In this document: positions 10,199-18,652 of the stretch, piece after piece
How positions within the stretch are numbered: position 1 is the first letter of the stretch
Layout: each line of letters begins with the position of its first letter
DNA from: Herbihabitans rhizosphaerae
GTDB taxonomy: Bacteria; Actinomycetota; Actinomycetes; Mycobacteriales; Pseudonocardiaceae
Direction of reading: 5' to 3'
NCBI RefSeq assembly: GCF_004216555.1
Contig: NZ_SGWQ01000010.1
Location: 62,001-126,000, forward strand
Length of the DNA: 64,000 bases
Program-made: the position numbers and the translations under genes
Notes under the pieces: model-generated
The model's database searches: none
Seen by the model: the letters and a program-made list of their open reading frames with translations, nothing else
What the model was told of the DNA's origin: nothing

Positions 10199-11118
10199 CA
10201 GTGATTTCAGATGCCATGACCGCCAGGGACAAGAACGACATCCCGTCCCGGATCGTGCCGAGGAGCAAGTACGGGACCTGGATCGCGGGCGCACTGGTGG
10301 TGCTGTTCGTCTTCCTGGCACTCAGATCCGCGTTCGCGAACGACAATTTCGCGTGGCCGGCGTTCGGCCGCTACTTGTTCAGCGAGTCCATTCTGCTCGG
10401 TCTTGTCCGGACAATCGAACTGGCGCTGATCGCGATGGCCCTGTCGATTCTGGCCGGCATGGCGCTGGCGATGATGAGGCAGTCCTCGAACAGGGTGCTC
10501 AACGCGGTCGCGGGCACCTACATCTGGCTGTTCCGCGCTGTGCCATTGCTGGTGCTGCTCCTGTTGCTCTACAACCTGGCCGCGCTGTATCCGGAGATCT
10601 CACTCAGCGTGCCGTTCGGTCCGATCCTGTTCACGATGGAAACCAATACGGTCATCACCGTGGCCGGCGCCGCGATAATCGGGCTCGCCCTACACGAGTC
10701 CGCCTACTGCGCGGAGATATTCCGGGCTGGACTGGTCTCCGTGGACCACGGCCAGCGCGAGGCGGCGGAGGCGCTGGGGATGTCGAGTTGGCTCATGACA
10801 CGGCGAATCGTCCTTCCCCAGGCCATGCGAGCGATCGTGCCGCCGTTGACCAACCAGTTCGTCAGTGTGGTGAAGACAACGTCGATCGTCAGCGTCATCT
10901 CCATGCCCGAATTGCTCTACAGCGCGCAGATCATCTATGCGCGGACGTACGAAACCATTCCACTCTTGCTGGTCGTGACCTTCTGGTATCTCGTGTTGAC
11001 CGCGGTGCTGACCGTCGCGCAGCACTATGTCGAGAAGCGTTTCAATCGCGGCAGGGCCGGGCTTTCGGACTACACGGCGCGGAAGCTGTCCCGGCTGACC
11101 CTGGAGGCGGGAAAATGA
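10195..11118 (+). CDS. Amino-acid ABC transporter permease (HisM type)
   Basis: Inner-membrane channel subunit. Five to six hydrophobic segments lie between residues 20 and 290. The cytoplasmic EAA loop reads EAAEALGMSSWLMTRRIVLPQ, the coupling helix that contacts the ATPase. Its start overlaps the binding-protein stop and its stop overlaps the ATPase start, so the three are translationally coupled. Only one permease gene is present, so a homodimeric channel is expected. Confidence 0.9.
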   Translation: MTVISDAMTARDKNDIPSRIVPRSKYGTWIAGALVVLFVFLALRSAFANDNFAWPAFGRYLFSESILLGLVRTIELALIAMALSILAGMALAMMRQSSNRVLNAVAGTYIWLFRAVPLLVLLLLLYNLAALYPEISLSVPFGPILFTMETNTVITVAGAAIIGLALHESAYCAEIFRAGLVSVDHGQREAAEALGMSSWLMTRRIVLPQAMRAIVPPLTNQFVSVVKTTSIVSVISMPELLYSAQIIYARTYETIPLLLVVTFWYLVLTAVLTVAQHYVEKRFNRGRAGLSDYTARKLSRLTLEAGK

Positions 11119-11903
11119 TCGACCTGGCCGAGAAGTCAACCGGCGTCGCCGCAGTCGAGATCCGCGGTGTGCACAAGCTGTACGGATCCCTGCACGTACT
11201 CCACGAGATGGACCTGGTCGTGGCGCCGGGCGAGGTCGTCTGCCTGATCGGCCCGTCCGGGTCCGGTAAGAGCACGCTGCTGCGGTGTATCAACAATCTG
11301 GAGAAGATCCAGGCCGGCGTGATCAAGGTATTCGGTGAGCTGATCGGTTACCGCCGAGCCGGTGAGCGGCTGATCGAGACCACGAAGCGGGAGACCTGCC
11401 GCGCGCGGCAGCACGTCGGCATGGTTTTCCAACAGTTCAACCTGTTCAGCCATCTCACGGCACTGCAGAATCTGATCGAGGCGCCGACTCGCGTTCAACG
11501 CCTACCCCGCGAGAAGGCGACAGAGTATGCCAAGGAACTGCTCGGCAAGGTCGGCCTGGCCGACAAACACGCCAGCTATCCCGCGCAGCTCTCCGGTGGG
11601 CAACAGCAGCGGGTCGCGATCGCGCGCGCTCTGTGTATGCGACCGAAACTGATGTTGTTCGACGAGCCGACCAGCGCGTTGGATCCCGAACTCGTCGGTG
11701 AGGTCCTGGATGTATTGCGCGATCTGGCGAACAACGAGATGACGATGATGGTCGTCACGCATGAGATCGGATTCGCCCGCCAGGTCGCGGACACCGTCGT
11801 GTTCATGGACGAAGGACGAATTGTCGAGCAGGGCCCGGCGGCTCAGGTTCTCGATTCTCCACGACACGAACGAACCAAGCGCTTTCTCGAACGAGTCAGC
11901 TGA
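11115..11903 (+). CDS. Amino-acid ABC transporter ATP-binding protein (GlnQ type)
   Basis: 262-residue nucleotide-binding subunit. Walker A is GPSGSGKST, the Q-loop lies in GMVFQQFNLF, the ABC signature is LSGGQQQR, Walker B is LMLFDEPTSALD, and the switch histidine lies in VVTHE. It is close to HisP/GlnQ in the polar amino-acid uptake class. The ATG overlaps the permease stop (ATGA). Confidence 0.94.
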   Translation: MIDLAEKSTGVAAVEIRGVHKLYGSLHVLHEMDLVVAPGEVVCLIGPSGSGKSTLLRCINNLEKIQAGVIKVFGELIGYRRAGERLIETTKRETCRARQHVGMVFQQFNLFSHLTALQNLIEAPTRVQRLPREKATEYAKELLGKVGLADKHASYPAQLSGGQQQRVAIARALCMRPKLMLFDEPTSALDPELVGEVLDVLRDLANNEMTMMVVTHEIGFARQVADTVVFMDEGRIVEQGPAAQVLDSPRHERTKRFLERVS

Positions 11904-11918
11904 CCGAAGGGGATCACC

Positions 11919-13070
11919 GTGCAGAGCGTTGAGTACATCGTTGTCGGCGGCGGCGTGGTCGGCACCGCCACCGCGTGGAATCTCGCCAGCCGTGGCGCCG
12001 AAGTCACCCTGCTGGAAGCGCGCGAATTCGCGTCCGGTGCCTCCGGCGGCCCAGGGCGGCGGGGCGTCCGCGCGGGCGGGCGCGACCTCCGCGAACTGCC
12101 ACTGGCTCGTCGCGCGCAGGAAATCTGGCCCGAGCTGGAAACGCGGCTCGGCGCGTCGACCCACTACCGGCGCAACGGCATGCTCAGCCTCTACGACGTC
12201 GAGATCGCCGGGGTGCTCGGCTGGGAGAGTCTGCCGGCCAGAGCCCAGGCACAGCGTGCGGCGGGCGTGGCCTGCGACATCGTCGACCGTGAACGGCTGG
12301 ACGAGATGCAACCGGGAATCGCCGACGACGTGCGGTACGCGCTCTACACCCCGAACGACGGCACCGCTGATCACCCCGCGACGACCAGGGCGTTCGCGAA
12401 GGCGGCGGTGGAGTCCGGCGCCACCGTCCGGGAACACACGGGGGTGGCCAGAGTCGTGCCGGGCATTGACGACTCCGTCGTCGTGCACCTGACCACCGAC
12501 GACCGGCTGCGTGCCACCCGAGGGGTGATCATCGCGGCGAACCGGTCGACTCCGCGTCTGCTCAGCGACTCGGTCGGCTTCTCCCTGCCGATGTGGGAGA
12601 AGGCGACCCAGATCGCCTTCGTCACGGCTCCTCCCGGCTTTTCGCTCAACCACCAGATCAGCCACACTCGCCGCCGGTTGTCGGTGAAGACGACCGACGA
12701 GGGCTCGGTGATGCTGTCCGGTGGGCGGCCCGGTGGATGGGATCCCGTAACCGGCGTCGGCACGACCGCTCCGGACGTCCTGCGCGCCACGTTGGCCGAC
12801 CTGGCGGCCACGCTGCCGGAATTGGCCGGTGCGGAGGTTCTCGCCGTCGACAACAGCCGGGCCGACACCAGTACGGTCGATCTGATTCCGGTGATCGACA
12901 CCGTGCCGGGCCTGAACTCGGTGTTCATCGGCACCGGCTGGAGCGGACACGGCTTCGCCCTCGCGCCCGCCGTGGCCGAGGCGCTCACCACCTGGGCGCT
13001 GACCGGCGAACGCCCTGAGTCACTGCGCCCCTTCACCCTCGACCGCTTCCGCGTCGCCTGCCCGACCTGA
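11919..13070 (+). CDS. FAD-dependent amino-acid/amine oxidoreductase (DAO family)
   Basis: D-amino-acid oxidase/sarcosine-oxidase fold. The dinucleotide-binding motif VGGGVVGTATAWNLASRG is followed by LLEAREFASGASGG, and the C-terminal FAD-contact region includes GTGWSGHGFALAPA. 383 residues is normal. It follows the ABC transporter by 15 nt and is probably its last operon gene, suggesting that the imported amine or amino acid is oxidised on entry (inference). The start is GTG with AAGGGG upstream. Confidence 0.85.
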   Translation: MQSVEYIVVGGGVVGTATAWNLASRGAEVTLLEAREFASGASGGPGRRGVRAGGRDLRELPLARRAQEIWPELETRLGASTHYRRNGMLSLYDVEIAGVLGWESLPARAQAQRAAGVACDIVDRERLDEMQPGIADDVRYALYTPNDGTADHPATTRAFAKAAVESGATVREHTGVARVVPGIDDSVVVHLTTDDRLRATRGVIIAANRSTPRLLSDSVGFSLPMWEKATQIAFVTAPPGFSLNHQISHTRRRLSVKTTDEGSVMLSGGRPGGWDPVTGVGTTAPDVLRATLADLAATLPELAGAEVLAVDNSRADTSTVDLIPVIDTVPGLNSVFIGTGWSGHGFALAPAVAEALTTWALTGERPESLRPFTLDRFRVACPT

Positions 13071-13075
13071 CCGGG

Positions 13076-13188
13076 TACTACAGGGTCTTTCCGGCGTGTC
13101 GTGAGCCAGGCTAACGGGTCGAGCCCGCTGAACCTCTTAGCCGCGCTAACGGGTTCAGCGGGCTCGACCCGGTTGTAGCCCTGTAGTA
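13076..13188. repeat. 113-bp palindromic intergenic repeat, copy 1
   Basis: Terminal inverted repeats TACTACAGGG/CCCTGTAGTA flank an inner 19-bp perfect stem (13116-13134 pairing with 13152-13170). It nearly fills the space between two convergent stop codons (13070 and 13190). A second copy at 34659-34771 has the same length and differs at about eight positions. It could act as a bidirectional terminator and may be a non-autonomous mobile palindrome. Confidence 0.85.
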
Positions 13189-13189
13189 G

Positions 13190-13642
13190 CTAGTCCAAGG
13201 TCTCCGGGTCGATGCCCAGGTAGTCGGCGATCTGGCGGACCAACACCTCGCGCACCAGCTCGGCCAGGTCGGTGCCGTCCTTGGCGCGTGCCTCCAGAGG
13301 CCGGCGGTAGAGCACGATCCGCGCGCTGGTCGGCACGCCCCGGCTGTCCATCCCGGCCGGTACTAGGCGGGCCAGCGGCACCCCGCCGTCGGTGAACACC
13401 CCGGACTGCGCGTCGGATTCGTGCGGCACCTCGGGCACCTCGTCGACCGCGACGTCCAGCTTCGCCAACCGGTCGCCCCAGCGCTCCTCGATCGGCTCCA
13501 GCTCCTCGAGAACCAGCGCGTCGAACCGCTCCGACCGGGTGCTCGCCGCGGGGAGTGACGGCGGCAGCAGCGGCCCGCGCAGCCCGCGTCCCCTGCGGTC
13601 CCGGCGCGCCCTGCGGCGTGCGGCGGAGGAAGAGGTCACCAC
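13190..13642 (-). CDS. Zincin-fold (metallopeptidase family) protein lacking the HExxH site
   Basis: Resembles the actinobacterial zincin-like family found beside whiB2/DUF3499 (Rv3259 position). The region that should read HExxHxxG reads RQIADYLGID, so the two histidines and the glutamate are absent and peptidase activity is unlikely. The N-terminus is a basic arginine-rich stretch. It starts at one of two adjacent GTG codons (13642 or 13639) and is divergent from the DUF3499 gene. Its role is unknown. Confidence 0.75.
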   Translation of the reverse strand: MVTSSSAARRRARRDRRGRGLRGPLLPPSLPAASTRSERFDALVLEELEPIEERWGDRLAKLDVAVDEVPEVPHESDAQSGVFTDGGVPLARLVPAGMDSRGVPTSARIVLYRRPLEARAKDGTDLAELVREVLVRQIADYLGIDPETLD

Positions 13643-13726
13643 CCGGGCGACTCTACGGCGTCGGCACGCGTGTCGTCCGGTGCGCCTGCGAGCCGACCGG
13701 TGGGATAAGCGCTATCGTCACCGATC

Positions 13727-14095
13727 GTGCGGAGTGTCCGGAAGTGCTCGCGAAGCGGATGCGGCAACGCGGCCGTTGCGACGCTCACCTATGCCTACGC
13801 CGACTCCACCGCCGTGGTCGGTCCGCTGGCCACGTCGACCGAGCCGCACTCCTATGACCTGTGCGAGGAGCACGCGGTCAAGCTCACCGTGCCGCGCGGC
13901 TGGGAGGTCGTGCGCTACGACGGCGAGTTCGCCGCACCCGAACCCTCGGTCGACGACCTCACCGCGCTGGCCGAGGCCGTGCGCGAGGCCGGCCGGACCA
14001 GCGCCCCCGTCGAGCCGCAGCCGGAAGCCCAGGCCGCCGGCCCCGGTGCCCGCCGCGGCCACCTGCGCGTGCTGCCCGACCCCGTCGTCGACTGA
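13727..14095 (+). CDS. DUF3499 family protein
   Basis: 122 residues, matching the actinobacterial DUF3499 family (Rv3258c position). The N-terminal CSRSGC and the later CEEH pattern suggest a small zinc site. The acidic, alanine-rich C-terminus looks disordered. The GTG start gives the family-standard N-terminus (VRKCSRSGC). It leads the manB operon and is followed after 3 nt by the next gene. No function is established. Confidence 0.85.
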   Translation: MRSVRKCSRSGCGNAAVATLTYAYADSTAVVGPLATSTEPHSYDLCEEHAVKLTVPRGWEVVRYDGEFAAPEPSVDDLTALAEAVREAGRTSAPVEPQPEAQAAGPGARRGHLRVLPDPVVD

Positions 14096-14098
14096 TAC

Positions 14099-14536
14099 GT
14101 GGCCAGCACCTTCGAGCTGGCGTGGACCGACCGTCGGCTCGTCGGCTCCCAGACACCCCGTCGCTTCCTGGACTACGTGATCGACGGGCGCTCGTTCTAC
14201 GCCGCGCACGGGGGTGATCGGATCTCCCCGTTCGGCTGGTTCGGTGCCGACGCTGAGGACCTTGCCGCGCGCCGACTGTTCGGTCGCGCCGCGCCCCACC
14301 TCGGATCGCGCACCGCACTCGCCGTGTGCCCTGAGTGTGGCGAACTGGAATGCGGCGCGATCACCGCGGAGATCGTCGTCGAGGAGCACACAGTCCGCTG
14401 GGTCGAGGTGGCCTTCAGCTCCTTCGACTCCGAGGCCGAGGAATACGGCGTCCAGGCCGTGCAGTTGGATGAGTTCGGCGAGCTGGTCTTCGAGAAGGCG
14501 GAGTACCACCACGTGCTGTTCAACCGGCCTCGGTAG
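14099..14536 (+). CDS. Hypothetical protein with CPxC zinc-like motif
   Basis: 145 residues, not recognised. It contains CPECGELEC near residue 77, suggesting a small metal knuckle, and is acidic towards the end. The GTG start lies 3 nt after the DUF3499 stop, indicating co-translation with it and probably with manB downstream. Confidence 0.7.
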   Translation: MASTFELAWTDRRLVGSQTPRRFLDYVIDGRSFYAAHGGDRISPFGWFGADAEDLAARRLFGRAAPHLGSRTALAVCPECGELECGAITAEIVVEEHTVRWVEVAFSSFDSEAEEYGVQAVQLDEFGELVFEKAEYHHVLFNRPR

Positions 14537-14605
14537 GCTGCGGCGGCACCTGCACACACCGTGCCTGCCGGCGCCGGAGGCACTACACCGTCCCGGGGAG
14601 CTCGC

Positions 14606-15961
14606 GTGCGTGACCTGTCAGCCGTCTTCAAGGCCTACGACATCCGCGGCCTGGTCGGCGAGCAACTCGACGTCGACGTGGTGCGCGACATCGGCGCCGC
14701 GTTCGCGCGGCTCGTCCATCCCGCGCCGGCCGTGGTGATCGGCCACGACATGCGCTCGTCCTCGCCCGGACTCGCCAGCGCGTTCGCCACCGGCGTGATC
14801 CAGCAGGGCGTCGGCGTGATCACGATCGGGCTGGCCAGCACCGACATGCTGTACTACGCCTCCGGCAGCCTCGACCTGCCCGGCGCGATGTTCACCGCGA
14901 GCCACAACCCGGCCGCCTACAACGGCATCAAGCTCTGCCGCGCCGGCGCCGCACCCGTCGGCCAGGACACCGGGCTCGCCGAGATCCGCGCCGAGGTGGA
15001 GCGCGAGGAGCCCAACCGCGAGGGCGTCGCGCCCGGCACCCTGGACTCCCGCGACCTGCTCGCCGACTACGCCGCGCACCTGCGCACGCTGGTCGACCTG
15101 TCCGGCAGCCGCCCGCTCAAGATCGTGGTGGACGCGGGCAACGGCATGGGCGGGCACACCGTCCCCGAGGTGTTCAAGGGCCTGCCGATCGAGATCGTGC
15201 CGATGTACTTCGAGCTGGACGGCACCTTCCCCAACCACGAGGCGAACCCGCTGGACCCGAAGAACATCGTGGACCTGCAGCGCAAGGTGCGCGAGGTCGG
15301 CGCGGACGCGGGTGTGGCCTTCGACGGCGACGCGGACCGCTGCTTCGTGGTGGACGAGCGCGGCGAGCCGGTCCCGCCGAGCGCGATCACCGCCCTGGTC
15401 GCGGTGCGCGAGCTGGCCAAGGACCCGGGCGGCACCGTGATCCACAACCTGATCACCTCCAAGTCGGTGCCGGAGATCGTGGCCGAGCACGGCGGCAAGC
15501 CAGTGCGCACCCGCGTCGGACACTCGTTCATCAAGGCGGAGATGGCCACCACCGGGGCGATCTTCGGCGGCGAGCACTCGGCGCACTACTACTTCCGCGA
15601 CTTCTGGCGCGCGGACACCGGCATGCTGGCCGCCCTGCACGTGCTGGCCGCCCTCGGCGAGCAGCACGAGCCGCTGTCCGAGCTGACCGCCGAGTACACC
15701 CGCTACGCCTCCTCCGGGGAGATCAATTCCACTGTGGACGATCAGGCCGCGCGCCTGGCCGCCGTGCGGGAATCCTTTGGCAGCAAGGAGAACACGCGCG
15801 TGGACGAGCTGGACGGGCTGACCGTGGAGCTGGCCGACGGCTCCTGGTTCAACCTGCGCGCGTCCAACACCGAGCCGCTGCTGCGGCTGAACGTGGAGGC
15901 GGCCGACAACGCGTCGGTGGCCAAGCTGCGCGACGAGGTGCTGGCGATCGTGCGCGCCTGA
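14606..15961 (+). CDS. manB: Phosphomannomutase/phosphoglucomutase ManB
   Basis: Interconverts mannose-6-phosphate and mannose-1-phosphate, feeding GDP-mannose for glycolipids and protein mannosylation. The catalytic phosphoserine loop TASHNP places Ser99 at the active site; the Mg-binding loop DGDADR starts at Asp240; the C-terminal phosphate-binding loop is RASNTEP. The 451 residues cover all four domains of the alpha-D-phosphohexomutase family. The GTG start has GGGGAG just upstream. With manA downstream it forms a mannose-activation operon. Confidence 0.95.
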   Translation: MRDLSAVFKAYDIRGLVGEQLDVDVVRDIGAAFARLVHPAPAVVIGHDMRSSSPGLASAFATGVIQQGVGVITIGLASTDMLYYASGSLDLPGAMFTASHNPAAYNGIKLCRAGAAPVGQDTGLAEIRAEVEREEPNREGVAPGTLDSRDLLADYAAHLRTLVDLSGSRPLKIVVDAGNGMGGHTVPEVFKGLPIEIVPMYFELDGTFPNHEANPLDPKNIVDLQRKVREVGADAGVAFDGDADRCFVVDERGEPVPPSAITALVAVRELAKDPGGTVIHNLITSKSVPEIVAEHGGKPVRTRVGHSFIKAEMATTGAIFGGEHSAHYYFRDFWRADTGMLAALHVLAALGEQHEPLSELTAEYTRYASSGEINSTVDDQAARLAAVRESFGSKENTRVDELDGLTVELADGSWFNLRASNTEPLLRLNVEAADNASVAKLRDEVLAIVRA

Positions 15962-16009
15962 ACGTGCGCGATCCCCGGCGAGTGCCAGACTGGACGGCGA
16001 GGAGGAAAC

Positions 16010-16222
16010 ATGCCTGTCGAGCTTGATCAGCGGTTGTTGGACATCCTCGCGTGCCCGTCCGACGATCACGCGCCGCTGCGTGTCGGCCGGGCCGGCGATC
16101 CGGACGCGGACGTGCTGACCTGCACGTCCTGCGGCCGCGAGTACCCGGTGACGGACGGCATTCCGGTGCTGCTGCTGGACGAGGCGACCGAGCCGGCCGG
16201 GGACGTGACAGGGGAACAATGA
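16010..16222 (+). CDS. Trm112-like zinc protein
   Basis: 70-residue Trm112/YcaR-type protein: LLDILACPSD at the start, then CTSCGREYPVTDGIPVLL, the conserved second cysteine pair and PV(T/R)DGIPVLL signature. In bacteria these proteins are often fused or adjacent to methyltransferases or sugar enzymes; the role here is unknown. The TGA overlaps the ATG of the SIS gene. Confidence 0.88.
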   Translation: MPVELDQRLLDILACPSDDHAPLRVGRAGDPDADVLTCTSCGREYPVTDGIPVLLLDEATEPAGDVTGEQ

Positions 16223-17307
16223 CCGCCGTGCTCGACGACACGCTGCTGGACGACCCGGCCAGGCTGACCGAGGCGGACAGCGACGGGTGGCTGGTCGCGG
16301 TCGCGCGGGCCGGCGCCCAGGTGCGCGCCACGATCGAGGCGGCGAACGCGATCAGGCTGGACGACGAGCTGGCCGGCACGCCGCGCGCGCTGGTGCTGGT
16401 GTCCCGCCCCGGCCTCGGGCCCGCGGTGACGGAGCTGATCGCCGCGCTGCTCGGCCGGTCGTGCCCGGTGCCGGTGGTGATCACCGACATCGTCCCGCCG
16501 TGGATCGGCCCGCTGGACGTGGTGCTCGCGCACACCGAGGACGGCGGCGACGCCGTGCTCGCCGAGTCGATCGACCGCGCGTCCCGGTACGGCGCGCGGG
16601 TCGTGGTCACCTCGCCGCCGGACGGTCCGGTCGCCGCGGCCGCCGCCGGACGGGCGCTCGCGCTGCCGTCACCGGTCGACGTGCCGGCCGGGTTCGGACT
16701 GCCCCGCGCCCTGGCCGCCGGCCTGCTGGCCACCCGCGCACTCGGTCTGCTGCGCGCCGACGTGGACGCGCTGGCCGACGAGCTGGACCGCGAGGCCGAA
16801 CGCGATCACATGCAGCACGAGTCGTTCGTCAATCCGGCCAAGTCGCTCGCATTGCGTCTCGCCGAGCGCATCCCGCTGCTGTGGGGCCTGGACGACACGG
16901 CGACCGCGGTGGCCGCGCACGCCGCCCAGGCGCTGGGCAGCTACGCGGGCATCGCGTGTGACGTGGCGAGCTACCAGCAGGCGCAGACCCGCTCGGCGCT
17001 GCACCGTGCGGCGGTCGGTTCCAACACCGCCGCCGACATCTTCGCCGATCCGGATCTCGACGAGTCGCCCACCGGCACGCCGCCCAGGGTGCTGCTGCTC
17101 GGGTTGCGCGACGACGAGGAGACCTCCGCTCTTCGCAGGAGTGCTGCGGCGGCACTGCCTACGGCGGACGCGCCCGCGCTCGCCGAGGAGATCTCGGCCG
17201 ACGAGCCGGGCAGAGCGGCCGTACTGGCCCTGCGGTTCGAGTTCGCCGCGCTCTACCTGGGATTGGCAACGGGAACCATCGGCGGCACCGGCCACTACGC
17301 CGCCTAA
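16219..17307 (+). CDS. SIS-domain phosphosugar isomerase-like protein
   Basis: 362 residues, corresponding in position to Rv3256c, between manB and manA. The sequence fits a two-lobed SIS-fold protein like bifunctional phosphoglucose/phosphomannose isomerases: ALVLVSRPGLGPAV as the N-terminal lobe, SFVNPAKSLALRLAERIPLLWG as the C-terminal lobe. The catalytic residues are poorly conserved by eye, so enzymatic activity is uncertain. It starts within the stop of the Trm112-like gene. Confidence 0.8.
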   Translation: MTAVLDDTLLDDPARLTEADSDGWLVAVARAGAQVRATIEAANAIRLDDELAGTPRALVLVSRPGLGPAVTELIAALLGRSCPVPVVITDIVPPWIGPLDVVLAHTEDGGDAVLAESIDRASRYGARVVVTSPPDGPVAAAAAGRALALPSPVDVPAGFGLPRALAAGLLATRALGLLRADVDALADELDREAERDHMQHESFVNPAKSLALRLAERIPLLWGLDDTATAVAAHAAQALGSYAGIACDVASYQQAQTRSALHRAAVGSNTAADIFADPDLDESPTGTPPRVLLLGLRDDEETSALRRSAAAALPTADAPALAEEISADEPGRAAVLALRFEFAALYLGLATGTIGGTGHYAA

Positions 17308-17349
17308 CGCCTAACGCTTGACACAGTCGGGGCACGAGGGAGTTGTTCG

Positions 17350-18588
17350 GTGAAGCAGTTGCTTGGCGCCGTGCGGGAGTACGCGTGGGGGTCGCGCACC
17401 GCGATCGCGGACCTGCTCGGCCGTCCCGTCCCCACGCCACACCCGGAGGCGGAGCTGTGGCTGGGCGCGCACCCCGGCGATCCGTCCTCCGTGATCGACT
17501 CCGGCGGGAAGACCTCACTGCTGGACGTCCTCGCCGCCGATCCCGAGGGGCAGCTCGGCGCGACCACCGCGGCGCGCTGGGGCAACCGGCTGCCGTTCCT
17601 GCTGAAGGTGCTCGCCGCCGACGAGCCGCTCAGCATGCAGGCGCACCCGTCCGCGCTGCAGGCCGCCGAGGGCCACGCGCGGGAGGAGCGGGCCGGCATC
17701 CCGAGGGAGGCGCCGAACCGCAACTACCCGGACCCGACGGCCAAGCCCGAGCTGCTGTGCGCGCTCACCGAGTTCCACGCGCTGGCCGGTTTCCGCGACC
17801 CGCACCGGACCGTCGAGCTGTTGCGCGCGGTGTCCACGCCGAAGCTCGCCGGCTACGTGGATCTGCTCGCCGGCGAGCCGAACTCCGACGGCCTGCGCGC
17901 GCTGTTCACCACGTGGATCACGTTGCCGCAGCCGGCGCTGGACTCGCTGCTGCCCGAGTTGCTCGACGTGTGTGTGACACACGTGCGCGAGCACGGCGAG
18001 TTCGAGTTGGAGTGCCGCACGGTCCTGGAGCTGGGCGAGCGCTACCCGGGTGACGCCGGCGTGCTGGCCGCGCTGCTGCTGAACCGGCTGGTGCTGCGCC
18101 CGAACGAGGCGATCTACCTGCCGGCCGGCAACCTGCACGCCTATCTCGACGGCACCGCCGTGGAGATCCTGGCCAACTCGGACAACACGCTGCGCGGCGG
18201 GCTCACCCCCAAGCACGTCGACGTGCCGGAACTGTTGCGGGTGCTCGATTTCGCCTGTGGTGACATGCCGATCCTCACCGGCGAGCCGGACGAGCAGAAG
18301 CACCTGCTGACGTACCCGACCGACGCGCCGGAGTTCGAGCTGTCCCGGATCGAGTGGGCCGACGGCGAGTCCGATCCGGTGCGGCTGGCCGCCGACGGCG
18401 CGCAGATCCTGCTCTGCCTGGACGGCGCGGTGGAACTGGACGGGCCGGCGAGCATGTCGATGCGGCGCGGCGAGGCGGTGTGGCTGGCCGCGTCCGACCC
18501 GGACGTGGTGGTGCGGCCGTCCGGCGAACACACGAAGATCTTCCGCGCGACGGCGGGTTCGGAGTTCCCGGCCCACGACACGCTCTAG
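17350..18588 (+). CDS. manA: Mannose-6-phosphate isomerase, class I (ManA)
   Basis: Converts fructose-6-phosphate to mannose-6-phosphate with a zinc cofactor. The zinc-binding segment MQAHPSALQA and the substrate segment YPDPTAKPELLCAL (family form YxDxNHKPE) are clear, as are GNLHAYLDGTAVE and NSDNTLRGGLT of the cupin core. 412 residues is normal. The start is GTG. It completes the pathway to mannose-1-phosphate with ManB in the same operon. Confidence 0.95.
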   Translation: MKQLLGAVREYAWGSRTAIADLLGRPVPTPHPEAELWLGAHPGDPSSVIDSGGKTSLLDVLAADPEGQLGATTAARWGNRLPFLLKVLAADEPLSMQAHPSALQAAEGHAREERAGIPREAPNRNYPDPTAKPELLCALTEFHALAGFRDPHRTVELLRAVSTPKLAGYVDLLAGEPNSDGLRALFTTWITLPQPALDSLLPELLDVCVTHVREHGEFELECRTVLELGERYPGDAGVLAALLLNRLVLRPNEAIYLPAGNLHAYLDGTAVEILANSDNTLRGGLTPKHVDVPELLRVLDFACGDMPILTGEPDEQKHLLTYPTDAPEFELSRIEWADGESDPVRLAADGAQILLCLDGAVELDGPASMSMRRGEAVWLAASDPDVVVRPSGEHTKIFRATAGSEFPAHDTL

Positions 18589-18652
18589 AGTTACCGCGGT
18601 GATCCGGACGAATCGCCCGTAGCGGTCGGGTACGAGAAAAGGGAGACACGCC

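Noticed and set aside
13076-13188. 113-bp repeat as a CRISPR or tRNA-like element
   Set aside because: No spacer-repeat array and no cloverleaf; the structure is a nested perfect inverted repeat at convergent gene ends.
14618-16219. 533-codon - strand frame opposite manB
   Set aside because: Antisense shadow; manB has complete catalytic motifs and operon context.
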